In this document: positions 21,500 through 33,800 of the stretch, piece after piece
Layout of the letters: each line of letters begins with the position of its first letter
How positions within the stretch are numbered: the stretch's first letter is position 1
Source: Cordia subcordata
Taxonomy: Eukaryota; Streptophyta; Magnoliopsida; Boraginales; Cordiaceae
Direction: 5' to 3'
DNA length: 64,000 nt
Assembly: GCA_028554755.1 (NCBI GenBank)
Contig: JAPTOF010000010.1
Coordinates: 5,802,001 to 5,866,000, forward strand
The notes under the pieces: generated by a model
Database searches by the model: none
What the model was told of the DNA's origin: nothing
The model's input: the letters and a program-made list of their open reading frames with translations, nothing else
Program-made: the position numbers and the translations under genes

Positions 21500-23242
21500 T
21501 TTTTTTTTCTCTCTCTCCAAGTTTTCTGACTAAGAATAGACTCAGCTCTTCTTGATATTGTTATATACTACTTTTGAAGTAAGGCAATGTGGATTCATAT
21601 ATATTTAATGTGTTCTGGGGATCAATAGTGAAATATATATAATTTTGTGGGTAAAAAAAAATTATACCTTGTATAAATTGTTGGTTAAAGTAGTAGCAAG
21701 TTCACCTTCAAAATACGAGAATATAAGTTTGACTTGGGAACATATTTGTTTGAAAAAAAAAAATTGTCACCACTCCCATTAGTTAGCCATTAATCTCAAA
21801 TTTAATATACATTGGAAATACCCTAATTTAAAGTAAAAAAAAAAAATTAAAAAAAAATCCTTTATAGTTTATCTAAAACATGCCAGACCTCCTTATTTTG
21901 AAACCCACTGTAATTTTTCTTCTACTTTATGTTGGTGTCTTGAAGATAGCTTAAATCAAAGTACATAAAAAAAAAAAAAAAAAAGACTATTATAGTTTAT
22001 CTAACACGTGGTAGCCCTCCTTATTTTAAAACCCATCATAATTTTTCTTCTATATTTTGAAACAAAACATGATGGGCCTTGATAACACAACAGATCAAAC
22101 GCACTTTAAACAAATCACAAAGGTAATTCAATCTATTTTACCTTTTCTTTTTTCTTTTTTTTTTTTCAAGAGGCTCCTCCATTAATGGGAAATGCTCACC
22201 CCACAAGGTTTCGACTATTGTTTTTGGCGCATTCATTAACTCAATAATTAATGCAGCTGTTGAAGATGCTCGTGATCGAAGATGGCTTCTTTGGCATCAT
22301 AAAGGTGTTGTTGACATGGGAATGAGCCAAAAATTTGATGTGTGCCAAAGTCACATGTAAATCATTTAGGAGAGCGGATTGATGAATTTTGGATCCATTT
22401 TCCATCAACATGAAGGCCAGCTTATCTTGGCCCTACAATTTTTTTTTTTTTCACAAAAACATGGCAAATAATTGATAAGGGCTTATGAGACGACATGATA
22501 TGCTAAGAACTCTAGGTAGTAGGTATTTGTTTTTTTTTGGCATCGACAAATTCACATTCGATAGTCTCGTATTAGATCCATTTTAAAAGTTACAAACTCT
22601 ATTAAAGCAACTAATATAATTGATGGATTCACAAAATATATCGAAATTTCTTTGTTTAAATAGTACCTCAAGTTGTAAGGATACCCCAACTTTTTCTTTT
22701 CCAATCACATGGCAAATCTCTTAAGAAAGAGATAGCTGATTAGGAACTTTTTTATGGACAATGATAGGATGAGGGGCGCTAAAAAGGGCTCGAGAAAGTT
22801 GTTCACTTTGTCATGTCGATCTCTTGTTGTTGGATTTGTCCATTGGTTGCTAATATTGTTCACTTTGTTTAAATTAAATAGGAGCCTATTATTTTAGTTT
22901 CTTATATTTGCTTCATATTAATTGAAATTCTTGTCAAGACGACATCTTTTTGAAGCATGAAATTAGCTTGTTAGGTGGTGTTATTATAATTAATAAGTTT
23001 TGCCATTTTAAAACTTGCTCATCGACTTTGAGAATTATACTCTTGACATATTATGCTCAAGTTTTGGGTTCAAAAGGAAACTGAAAACTTTTCTATAAAG
23101 AAATATACATTTATTCGTGGTTGAGATTATCTTCCCCAAAGAGTGAGGCCCTAATTTTAAATTCCCTGGAGGTGGGGGATTTTCAAAAAAAAAAAAATAC
23201 ATGTATCCATATAATTCAACTTCAAACTGAACATTTTAGTGT
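21500..23242. other. Upstream region of the coiled-coil gene and intergenic DNA
   Basis: A CT-rich leader (21505-21520) precedes the minus-strand gene. Farther out there are poly(A) runs at about 21836-21858 and 21967-21984. A segment at 22090-22145 resembles one end of the M2 elements (CACTTTAAACAAATCACAAA beside TCAATCTATTTTACC). The stretch 22200-22350 is more balanced in base composition, but I find no convincing open frame in it. Confidence 0.35.
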
Positions 23243-23253
23243 TAAAGAAAATG

Positions 23254-23785
23254 GATTAATTTCATAATAGGTCCCTATTGTTTTTTCATTTTCTTCAAAT
23301 TGGACCCATTGTTTTAAAAAATTTAAATTAGTCTTTAATGTTTCACAAATATAGTGCAGTTAGTCCACACTGTTTAGAAAAATTTATATTAATCCTTAAT
23401 GTTTCATAAAAACAATCAAACTAGTACCTGTTGTTTGCAAAAAAAATCATATTAGTCCTCAATATTTTATAAATTTACTCAAATTAGTCCCTATTTTAAG
23501 AAAAATGAATAAAAAATATTGGAATTAACTTGAGTATATAGGGAGTAATATGAACTTTTTTTTTTGTAAATAATGGGGACTAATTTGATTATCTTTCTGA
23601 AACGTTGAGGACTAATATAAAATATTTTTAAATAATAACCACTAATTTGACTATATTTTTAAAACAATGAAGACCAGTTTAAATATTTTTGTAAAATATT
23701 AAGGACTAAATTAATTATTTTAAAATAATAGAGATCAATTTAAAAAAATAAGAAAATAGTAACGACTAATTATGAAATTTTTCTC
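23254..23785. mobile_element. Long inverted-repeat element (Mutator-like MITE), family M3 copy 1
   Basis: The two halves are inverted copies built from diverged subunits of the type TTAGTCC-TA-TGTTT-A. The ends read GATTAATTTCATAATAGG and, reverse-complemented, GAGAAAAATTTCATAATTAG. The element is flanked on both sides by the 11-base direct repeat TAAAGAAAATG (23243-23253 and 23786-23796), a target-site duplication of 9-11 bases. That length fits Mutator-type insertion. No coding capacity. Confidence 0.75.
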
Positions 23786-23796
23786 TAAAGAAAATG

Positions 23797-24780
23797 ATAT
23801 ATAGTGTCCCATATTCCAAGTAATTGTCATAGAGCACGTATGTACAATTGTACAAAACATTGATGTGTTGTGGGGTTAGAGTAGGGCTGCTATTTCCCAG
23901 GAACTTTTTGACAAAAAATTGATCAATATAAAGTGTGTGGGGTTGGGATTTGACCTCAATTAGTCTATTAGCAACTCAAGAAAGTATATATTATAAATAG
24001 CAAAGGGTTCATAATTGACCTTATTATAAATAGAAAAGGGTTCATAATTAACCTTATCTCTAAGGCCATGTTTGGTTGGAAATATATGAGAATGGGGGAA
24101 GTTTTTATGTTTCTGTTTAAGATTGTGTACGAGGAAAACATGAACAAATAATTCTGTCACAACGCAACAATGTAAAATAAAAGTAAACATGGTTCATTGT
24201 ATCATTCCTACACTTTTGGTAAGATGGTGTAAATTTTGTTACCATTTTTTTTCCTTTCGTCATATTGAATTAAAATTATAGATACACAAATCTATTATTT
24301 TAATGTTATGGTTTTCATTTTAGAGGTGAGAAGTATCGAAATTAATTTTCTTAGAGGTAGACTTTTTCTAAATCAAGAAACAAAAAAATTATACTGGTAA
24401 ATAGACCTCGTCGCCAAATATAGTTGAGTTCTGTTTCTTTTGTTTGATCGGCCAAAATAATTTGTCCCTAAAACAAGACTGGTTGATAGTAATACTATTT
24501 TGGACTTTTGGTGTTAAACAAACTTAATTTTGTTGCATTTTCACCGAACACGAACATAACATGTTTTGGCTTAATCTTGTAGTCTTTTTTTGCCATAATT
24601 GCAATCGGACACAATCCAAATCCAAATCCAAATCCAATCTAACATAATGAATAAAATTGTACTCCTAAAAAAGGGTTTGCCACATTAAAGTACCAATTCC
24701 TATGTTTCCCGACTTGCTTTCAAGTCACAACTACACCCGAGGCCACGTTAATGTCAATTGCTATATCGTAATATTTGTTA
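23797..24780. other. Intergenic DNA, no gene seen
   Basis: AT-rich sequence with a short imperfect direct repeat (CAAAGGGTTCATAATTGACC-like, at about 24001 and 24038) and a run of AATCCA units at 24614-24640. I see no gene here. Confidence 0.4.
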
Positions 24781-24784
24781 GAGT

Positions 24785-25170
24785 TATCACCTCATATAAA
24801 ATTTTAATATCAAGTTTATAAAAAAGATACTAGTTAGAGATCTTAAGTTTGTAAAGAGGATATTGGTCAGACATAATATTGATGTAATCGTACTTAACAT
24901 GCCCCTTCACGTGCAAGAATATTATTTAGGAGTTTAAGTTTATAAAGAAAATATCAGTTACAAATAATATTGATGTATATGTTCATTGTGCTTAACAAAC
25001 CACATATGTCTAGGCCTAATTTATTTAAAGTCTTACACATGGATAGTTTTTAATATTTGTAAAGAGAATATTAGTTGTTTATTGTATTTAACACATCCCT
25101 TCACATGCAGTCGTGATTTATTTAGGGCCTTAAATGAGAGACAATTGTTTTGTGGGATCTTTCAGTTTTT
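24785..25170. repeat. Diverged tandem repeats of ~125 bp, possibly LTR-derived
   Basis: Three diverged units each run from AGTTTATAAAGA-like sequence through ATAATATTGATGTA to CTTAACA-GCCCCTTCACGTGC-like sequence and then ATTTA-GG. The wording CCCCTTCACGTGC recalls plant LTRs, but no paired LTRs or coding region were found. Confidence 0.35.
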
Positions 25171-25230
25171 AGACTCAAATATTATATTAGAATTATCACG
25201 TTATTTAAAAATTTTAAAATTATAAAGATG

Positions 25231-25233
<3 letters not shown>

Positions 25234-25265
<32 letters not shown>

Positions 25266-25279
25266 TTATTTATTTATTG
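25234..25279. repeat. (TA)n followed by (TTTA)n microsatellite
   Basis: About 13 TA units run directly into about five TTTA units in intergenic DNA. Confidence 0.9.
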
Positions 25280-25972
25280 AGTTTAAATAACAATATTCGA
25301 CAATGGGGCTGTTATCTTACCCCAAGTGGACTGGACTAATATGCTGCCACGACTCGTAAGCAATTGGACCTTATGCTTAAGTAAAATTTTTTTCGATCTT
25401 TTCCCTTTTGGCTTGAGTTATTTCTTATTTAAGATGAAATTTAAATTATCACGTTTGGTGTTTTTAAGTCCGAACCACCTACTTATTTTAAAATTTATTT
25501 AAAACCACTATTATTGCAAATGAAGTGAGATTCATAAGTCTAAATTTGACGATCGAAATAAAAAAAAAGGGTCAACTTTGATGATTTATCGTTCCTTTAT
25601 ATTAGAAATAAAGAAATAAAAAGAAGAAAAAGAATATTCTCGGTCATCAAGTTGATTACAAAAAAGTGAAGAGGGAGACCAATTGAATAAAGAATAACGC
25701 AAGTTACCAGGACTTTATATCATAGTCATTCAACACTACTGTTGCATGCACAATACGTGTTAATGTTCACGCAACAGTAAATTAAAAAAAACTATTATGC
25801 TCACTCATATGTAGTTGTTCAAGATCCCACAAGTATTTGTTTATTAACATCAAATATTTGTTTAGTACCACATAACTACTTATTCGCTAACTTTAATATA
25901 TATACATCAAATATTTATTCATTACCCCATAATTATTTATTCACTAGTCTCACACACAACAAATATCCAAAT

Positions 25973-25976
<4 letters not shown>

Positions 25977-26003
<27 letters not shown>
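25977..26003. repeat. (AT)n microsatellite
   Basis: About 13 AT units in intergenic DNA. The sequence before it (25800-25960) has diverged repeats of the form ACATCAAATATTTGTT. Confidence 0.9.
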
Positions 26004-26008
<5 letters not shown>

Positions 26009-26565
26009 CATATATTTGTTCACCAGTTGACATACATTTGTTCATCAAATTAGTCTCACGATCTTACAGTCCAGATCAGTAGACTTGAGTTAAACGTTTG
26101 AAAGCCACTGTAGTCGTAGAATATATTGAAGGTGTCAAACCACGGAAAAAACCATCAACACGAAATAGAGTCATCGTCAATAGAGGAGAACGAAATAAGA
26201 GGTTGTTGCTGTTGTTTGTAGCTAGCAAAGGAGAAAAAACTCAACACTGCGTTAATGTTGTTTTGCGTTACAGGCAGCCAAATCATGCTTAAAGGGTATC
26301 AATTGGATAGCATCAATGAGAGGAAGCTCCTAGTAGATGCAGCACAAAGAGTGGTGGCCTGAATTGGTGGCGGCAAAAGCTTGAAGATGGTTTCGCGAGC
26401 TTTAATGGTGATTGTTGTTTGCAGCAACCACAGAGCATAAAGAGCATACCATTAGAACGATGAGAAGAAGGAGAATCTTTTGGTGATATCGATGCAATGA
26501 GAGGTTGCTGGAGACAACACCGACATGAGAAGGAAGGCCGTTGTTTGTGCGTGAGTGTGTGGTTA

Positions 26566-27129
26566 AGGGTGAGCATTCGATTTTTAACCAACCGAATCGA
26601 ACCGAAATTTTTTCTAATTTTGAAAATCGAACTGAATTGTCTAAAAACCGAATAAGCTGAAACCGCAATACATTTTGGTCTATTCGGTTCAGTTCGGTTC
26701 GGTTAAAATCGAATTTGACTAATAAATTAAAAAAAGAAAAAGAAAATAAAATGAGATAAATTGTTGGAAGGAAAATACAATAAAACCTAAACTAATCGCT
26801 CTTATTCATTAAATATATCATAAACAATATATAATGAAACATAATTATATAAATAAATTCTAATAAACAATATATAAATCCTAATTAATGTACAAAATAT
26901 TAAATATTTTTAATATTTAAAAATACAATTCAGTTAATTCGGTCTACTCGGTCATTTTTTATGCTAACCAAACCGAATCAAATAGACCGAATTTTTTTTA
27001 AAGAAAATAACCGAACAGAACCGAATAGATCAAATAACCAAACCTAATAGACTGAACTCAATTCGGTTCGGTTCGGTTCGATTCAGTTCGATTTTCGGTT
27101 CGGTTCGGTTCGGTTCTTGCTCACCCTAC
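26566..27129. mobile_element. CGGTT-rich inverted-repeat element (MITE-like), family M4
   Basis: The left end begins AGGGTGAGCA and continues into AACCGAATCGAACCG; the right end is the inverse, with many CGGTT units leading to TTGCTCACCCT. The 9-base direct repeat GTGTGGTTA flanks it (26557-26565 and 27130-27138), so the insertion boundaries are well defined, give or take 2 bases. The middle is AT-rich and non-coding. Confidence 0.75.
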
Positions 27130-27138
27130 GTGTGGTTA

Positions 27139-27622
27139 AATGTGTGTTTTTGTGTGTGAGACGCGATTTAGATCTATTTTGCTACAAATTTTTTTTTTTT
27201 TTTAACATGTGTTACTTAACGAAGGAGAATAAGGCGTGCGAGACCACCTTAATGAGGGAGCAAGGTATAATTTGCCCAAGCTATCGAATCTGATTAAAGA
27301 GGGGTAATAATGTCAATTAAAAGTCCTCGCTTTTTCAATTTAAAAGTCGAATAAGCGTCTTTGCTGTCTTAGGAGTAATCTTCAAGAATTTTCCTTGTGA
27401 AGAACAAGTGTATTTAAAAAATTTTTTTTTAACTGTTTACACGTAAATTTTTAAATAAATTATGCTGTAGTAAGTAGGTGTGTTAACATAATAAATAAAT
27501 AAATTCGTGCCCTTTCTATAAGCTTAAATTTTTAAATAAAATAGTAAACCCAATAATAAATAAATCAACCTAGCCTCAGTTTAAACTTTTAGATAATGTA
27601 GTAACTCTAATATAGTATTAGA
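27139..27622. other. Intergenic DNA, no gene seen
   Basis: AT-rich sequence with poly(T) runs. I see no gene or clear repeat. Confidence 0.4.
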
Positions 27623-28282
27623 GGGTGTTCGGCACCAGTGTTTTGAATAGCTTTGAGTGTTTTGACCAAGTTAAAACACTATTTTATTTAGTTTTCATTG
27701 TTCGGTAAACTAGTGGCTAGAGTAGTGTTTGAAAGTAAAATAGCGTTTGAAAGAGTGTTTAGGAAACATTAGAGTTATCAGCGTTTCAGGATTTTAAATC
27801 AGCGTTTCATTTTTTTTTCTCCACCCTACCCTTACCATCAACAAGACGTCTCCCAAAGAAGGAAAAAAAAATATAAATTTATTAATAAATTTTTATTTAT
27901 GATGAATTATTTATTAATTTATTTATTTATTAATGAATATTTTTGACAAAAAAGAAAGAAACTTCAAATCTACTAAACAGAGCTATTTTTTAATAGTATT
28001 TGCTAAAATAGTTTATTAAGAAATCAATTTTACTAATGGTTTAATAATAACATAATAATAACTAATGACATTAATCAATAGATATATTGATACCTTTTTA
28101 TGTCATTTTGCATTTATTAGCTAACTCAACGGCTAGTTTTACCAAACACAATTAAATCAATCTACTAATAAAACAGCTATCCGCTAACTGCTGAAATTCA
28201 ACAGCTATTTACTACCCAAACAGCTATCTAATACTCAAACAGCTATCCGCTACTTAATCCGCTAATTGTGCCGAACAGGGCC
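27623..28282. mobile_element. hAT-like MITE or deletion derivative, family M5
   Basis: The left end carries GGGTGTTCGGCAC and the right end, reverse-complemented, GGCCCTGTTCGGCAC, giving terminal inverted repeats of about 13 bases. Near the right end there are repeats of CAAACAGCTATC. A partial direct repeat TTAGA flanks it, shorter than the 8 bases expected for hAT, so the target duplication is uncertain. No transposase reading frame is left. Confidence 0.55.
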
Positions 28283-29500
28283 TTAGAACTTAAAAAGCTA
28301 ACAGCTTTAGGTCCAAATTCATCCCCACTCATTTAAAAAAAAATTAAAATTGTTCATGTACAAAATTACAAACAAATTACGCTACAAGTGAAGGGCGTGT
28401 TAACAAAATTAATAAATAAGCTAATATCATTTTTAAAAGCTTAAGTTTTTAGATAGGATGGTAATTCTAACTCATTTAATGGTAATAACGAAATGTGTTG
28501 GGTAAAATTTACATATTTTATTATATTATGCTCTATCATTTTTCTAAAAAATATATGAGAAATGTCTTGCTTCAATTTTGTTGTGAACCAATAAAGGCCA
28601 AAAGAAAAAGTAAAACTGGGGTGTTTTTTTGGCCAGATGGACCCCATTAATTTTTCGTTTGGTCAAGTAGAAGGGACTTTTTGTTAGAACATTCACTTCC
28701 CATAGACTTGGACAAATGGATAATGTCAAAAAAATAAAAATAAAAATAAAAAAGAAAAGAAAAAGGAAAAAAGAAAAATAGTGCAATATTTCATGTAAAT
28801 TATTGCAATTACAAAATTAGGCCCATAAAAGGTTTAGTTAAATTGGTAAGAGATATCTTTGTTAGAACTTTTGATATTGTGAGGTTTGACCATTTAAATC
28901 GATTTAACTCTATGATTAGGATTGTTAGGAAAAACTTAAGGTGAGAATCATAAAAGAAAAGAAATGAAATGAATTTAATCTCTTTTGTTTAGAAAGTAAA
29001 AAAGATAAAAATATAGAAAAGGAGGAACGGAAGAAAAAGAAGTAAAAATTTTATCTCTCATTTTGTATTGAATAAACAAAGGAATATAGATAATAATTCT
29101 GAATAGAGTTTTACTTTATTAAATTTTTATGTTCTTTTCATGTTCAAATCCTAAGCATATTTGTGCTTTTCTTTTGCAAATTTAACTTTTTTTTTTCTCA
29201 ATTAAAAAGAAAAGATTTCCAAATAAAAGATAGAAAAATTATCTAGATAATTATTATATGTTTTTTCCTATTAGAAAATGAAAATTACGATGATTAAAGT
29301 TCAAGCTTTCTAGAAACATAACAATTGAAAATCAGAAACTAAAAACCACCATGTGTATATATGTATACATACAAATATATATATACATATATATACACAC
29401 ACACATTACATACATATATATTTATTTATTATTTATTATTTTATATTTTGTCAGGAAACCCACTAATGTAAGCAACAAAAAGCTTGCTCCGTTGACGCAG
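28283..29500. other. Intergenic DNA upstream of HEN1
   Basis: AT-rich and without a gene. A possible SINE relic on the plus strand at about 28828-28900 has a box A-like TAGTTAAATTGG and a later TTGACCATTTAAATC. A (TA)/(CA)/TTTA-rich low-complexity patch covers 29355-29445. Confidence 0.3.
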
Positions 29501-29510
29501 GCCTTTATTC

Positions 29511-29557
29511 CTTCTCTCTCTCTCTCCTCTATATATATATATATATGTATATATATA
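29511..29557. repeat. (CT)n and (TA)n tract at the HEN1 promoter or leader
   Basis: A CT-rich patch (29511-29530) is followed by an interrupted (TA)n run. It sits just upstream of, or inside, the presumed HEN1 5' leader. The TA run may act as the TATA region, but no single TATA box can be picked out. Confidence 0.6.
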
Positions 29558-29579
29558 CAAACACACACATACTCACACT

Positions 29580-29673
29580 AGCAGAAAGCAAAACCCAAAA
29601 CCCACACAACCCTTTCAGTTCTCATCCTCTTTCTTCATCCTATATGCATGATTAAGCCATTGGCTTTATAGAG
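29580..29673 (+). other. Presumed HEN1 5' leader exon with two overlapping tiny uORFs
   Basis: A pyrimidine-rich leader ends at a good GT donor (AGAG/GTACC at 29674). The matching acceptor is probably the AG at 30863-30864, 12 bases before the HEN1 start codon. Two short upstream frames lie just before the donor: 29644-29655 (3 codons) and 29648-29671 (7 codons, MIKPLAL). The leader intron is inferred, and the transcription start is not defined. Confidence 0.45.
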
Positions 29674-30876
29674 GTACCATTTTCTTTGAATGATCATTAA
29701 GTCTTCTTCTATTTGCCAAAGTTTTCTTCTCTTGTTTTAATTTTTCCTTTTGTAAAGATCATTATTTCTTTTTGGTGCAATGGGAAAGTTATCAATTTTC
29801 TGAAGGTTGCAATAGCGAGACATTAGTGTACGATATAACATTTCTTTGTCTAAGTATAAACTTGCTTACTAATTGAAGTAGACTTTGTATTGTGGTTGAT
29901 AGATTATTTGCACGTATTCTTGATTTTTCTTTTCTCATTTAAAGTAAAACCCAAGTTTGAATTTGTTTGATTACATGCTATTGTAGCTTAAAGATTTGGT
30001 TCTTTACATTTCTTCAATTTTGTTGTCTACTTGTGAAGTGAAAGAAGCAACTTTAGAATCCATTTCGATTCTTGTTATTTGTGAATGTATTTGTACCATC
30101 CTGTGCAATGTGATCATAAATTATTTTTGGAAAATCTGTGTGATTGTGTGTGTACACTAATGAAAAAGGTCTTAATCTTTTGTTTGATGTTATAATATTC
30201 TTTTGATTCTTATGAGTTGATTAATTGCTGAGGCTATGACTATGAGTCATGGAAATGCTTGCAAGGTAAGGCTGTGTACAATTAACCCAAAGTGCATTTG
30301 ACCCTTTCCGTAACCCCACGTGTAATGGGTGCATGGTTGCTTTGTGCATGCGCTGCCCTTATGAATAGATTGTGCCATGTGAAGCTTTGCGAGTTGCGAG
30401 CTGCACCATGCTTCAATAATGTGGATTTTGACCCCTTAATGTGGATATTGAGAAAATTAGTGAAGATGCCCCACAAAAACTAGTGATGATGACAATTTTA
30501 ATGTTGCTTTCATGTTTCTGCTATTAACCATGATATCGTAGAAATTGATTGGTTCATTATCTTTATAATTGTGTATTCTGTAGACCAAATTGAGAAAGGT
30601 TAAAGAAGTTGTCTTGAACATGGTATTGGTTCCTCGGTGATCTGACTTCTTATTGGAGAGTAGAAGACTAGGAAATGGAAGAAATTCATGAATCCTTCCT
30701 AGTATTTTTATCTATGAATGGATATACCAAAATTGATTGAGATATTGCAAATTGTCTTTGTTTTCTTTCATAATGCTTGTCTTGGCCAGTTATCTCGAAA
30801 TTACTTTTTAATGCTTGAACGTATTTGATCATAAGATTTACTTGTTCAATTTAATGTTAAGTAGCATCTGGGACTG

Positions 30877-33800
30877 ATGACATCCCAAGCTGTTGCAGCA
30901 AAGAAGCAAACTCCTACCCCTAAGGCCATTATACATCAGAGATTTGGTGACAAAGCATGCTATGAGATTGAAGAAGTACAAGAGTTGAGTCAGAATGGAT
31001 GTCCAGGGCTTTCAATCCTGCAAAAGGGTCCCAGTCTTTACCGCTGCCGTTTGCTACTGCCAGACATATCTGTTGTCTCTGATACCTTCAAAAGGAAAAA
31101 GGAAGCAGAGCAGTCTGCTGCAGCGAAGGCTATAGAAAAGGTTGTTCATCTTTCATAAGCTCTGATAGTTATTTTATCTCTCTCTTCCAATTTAAGTCAT
31201 AGACTTCGTTTCGGCCTACTGATAATGTTTATGCATTTAGATTGTAGAAACTATAGTACTGAAGGAGTGCCAGTGCAGTACTTTTTCAGAATTTCTTGCC
31301 ATAGCATGCTCATATTAAACATTGACTTTGGAGTAGATATTGTAAAGCAAACTGTTGCCTAGAACCATTGCATGCCTAGTTTACAAAGCTATTCTAGGGG
31401 AAAGTAAATCCTAGAAGTATTTTTAACTAGAAGTTAACATAATATGCCACAAAATCCTGGATGTGATTTATCTAACTTCAACTTGATGTTTGACGGACAG
31501 TACACACTGAAGTGTAAAGATGACACTTAAGAAAATATTTAAAACTATATTGTTCTCTAACATGCTTGCACTGCATTTATCAAAAGTGCAACTATCACAA
31601 GATTAAACTTGAGTCTTATATCTGTGAGTATGCACAAAAATTCTGTCTTGTTGCCGTAGAATTGTCTTCTGCAGTGGGAAACATGGCTTCTGCTACTAAA
31701 TAATTTCTATTGATGTTCCGATGTGTCATTACCAGTATACATACTAAATGGCTCTTTTGCCTCTTATAAGAGAAAATAGAAAACAACTCTTTTTCGAGGA
31801 ATGGCTTTCCTTTCTTACCAAACTGGCAAGTTGGTTTAGCTAAGCATTATATATTTGGTGCCTCGAGCTTTCGCTAGTCTGAGTTTCCCCTATGTCATTG
31901 AAAGTGTCAAGAAATGAACTAGTTTAGTTGATTGTAGCTTGTGCATAGATCTGCTTGCACAAAGGCTTTTTTGAGAAATCTCTGATGAATTTGAGCATTA
32001 AGTCTTTTGGCTTTTGCTTCAAAGTTCAAACTTTTTGAGGAATTCATTTCTTGGCCTTCTGTTCAAGCTATACCAACGATGTTACCTTGATCAGATACAA
32101 GTGGATTGATCATCTTTTTCATGCGATTTAGGCATTGGATTAAGGGTGAATCCACTCATTTCCCCTGTTAAAACTGTCGTTTCGTGGGTTTTATTAAATT
32201 CTTCATTGTACTGATATTCCACCAGATACAAATTCTTAGAAGTTGTCTTTCCATTCTCTTGCAGCTAGCATTTTAAGTTGTGAAAATACATCCATCAAAG
32301 TTAGCATTTCCGTTTCTTATATATGTTCTTTTTTCCTTTTTGCAGCTTGGCATCAAAGTGAAAGAAAGTGATCCCACTGCAGAGGAAGCATGGGATGATT
32401 TAGTCAATCGTCTATCATATTTTTTATTATCAAGCGAGGTATTATATTTTTCAGGGCCAAGATGTGTATGTAAACTTGCCCATGTTTTGACTAATTGCTA
32501 ACTCTTGCTTAGATAGTCGTACTGTTAATTCTCTTAAGCAGCTCAAATCTTTTTAAATTTCTCTATGGATTGTTTGTCTCACATGCCTCCTTGGCATGCC
32601 CCAAATTGGTTTTTTAATCTCTGTCACTTAATCTCTATTGTTACCAATGAACTCAAATATATATTGGAGCTTCTGATTATGATGGTTCATTTCTTGTCAA
32701 ATTTGTTCATGACTTCTTACCTAACTTCATTTCTTGCCATGTTAACCTAAAACTGAAACTCCTTTTTTTATTTCTTAAGTTCCTTCCATCACTCCATCCG
32801 CTTAGTGGTCACTTCAGAGCAGCGCTGAAGAGAGAAGGGCATCTTAATGGTTTTGTTCCAGTTTCAGTAATCACTACATATGATTCAAAGATTGTTAACT
32901 TGTGTAGATACATAAATCCTGAGGTTGAGTCCAACCCACTGTTGGCAACACCACTTGTTTTGAGTGCTTGCTCTAAATTAGATGGTTCTTTGTCTTCTAA
33001 AGAGCTGCTTTCACTACGAAGGGTGCCGTCTGGCTCTTCAGAGCTTGTAGAGTCTTTGGGAAACAGTGAATGTAGCTTGCTGGAAAGCCTTCAGATTAAA
33101 GCAGTATGTATTCCATCTTCGGAGGAGAAAGTTGTTGACTCCATTTCACTTAATATATTGGCTGACAATTATTACCTGGATGTTATTGCAAAAGAACTGG
33201 GCCTGGTGGAGGCTTCCCAAGTTCTGATTTCCAGGTAAAACAGACGTGCGTAGAAAGCATTCCACTTGTTTACTCTAAAAGTTGAGGTTTATGAGATTCT
33301 TTGATCAGTGTTCTTTCTTTCTTTATTTCTTTGTGTACTGAAAAAACAATTACCTTACATTGTTAATGCTGTGGGGCTAGAATTGATGGAATGGAGATTT
33401 TCACCTGCACTTTGGTTAATCAAATAATATCGGTGGCTTCTTATTAATTCTTAATAGTTATTTAATCTTGCAACTATACTATATGACTTTGAGCTTTCTA
33501 CGATACCTCCAGAAGGTGGATGTTTCTGCTAATGCATGCCTGAGGTTTTGGGTAATGGTGTTATAGTTTATCTAGATCAGCTCTAGTATTGAGTGACCTG
33601 TCTGCGCAATCCATTCTTTTTTTTTTAATTATTATTGTTTACATTGTAAACAATTCTTATGTTCCAGACTTTCTGAACTTACGACTGCAATCACTTACCA
33701 TATTGACTATCATAGTAATATCAGCAGCTTGTAGACCTATTTCGTTATGCTTATGACAGATGAGCTTAAACTAACCCTTGCATGCATTTTGTTGATGTGA

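Noticed and set aside
24785..25170. CRISPR-like or satellite array
   Set aside because: The repeats are few, strongly diverged and lack regular spacers; plant nuclear DNA has no CRISPR arrays.
26098..26668. Open frames on both strands before the CGGTT element
   Set aside because: Low-complexity or basic peptides with no recognisable family, no splice partners, and in repeat-like DNA.
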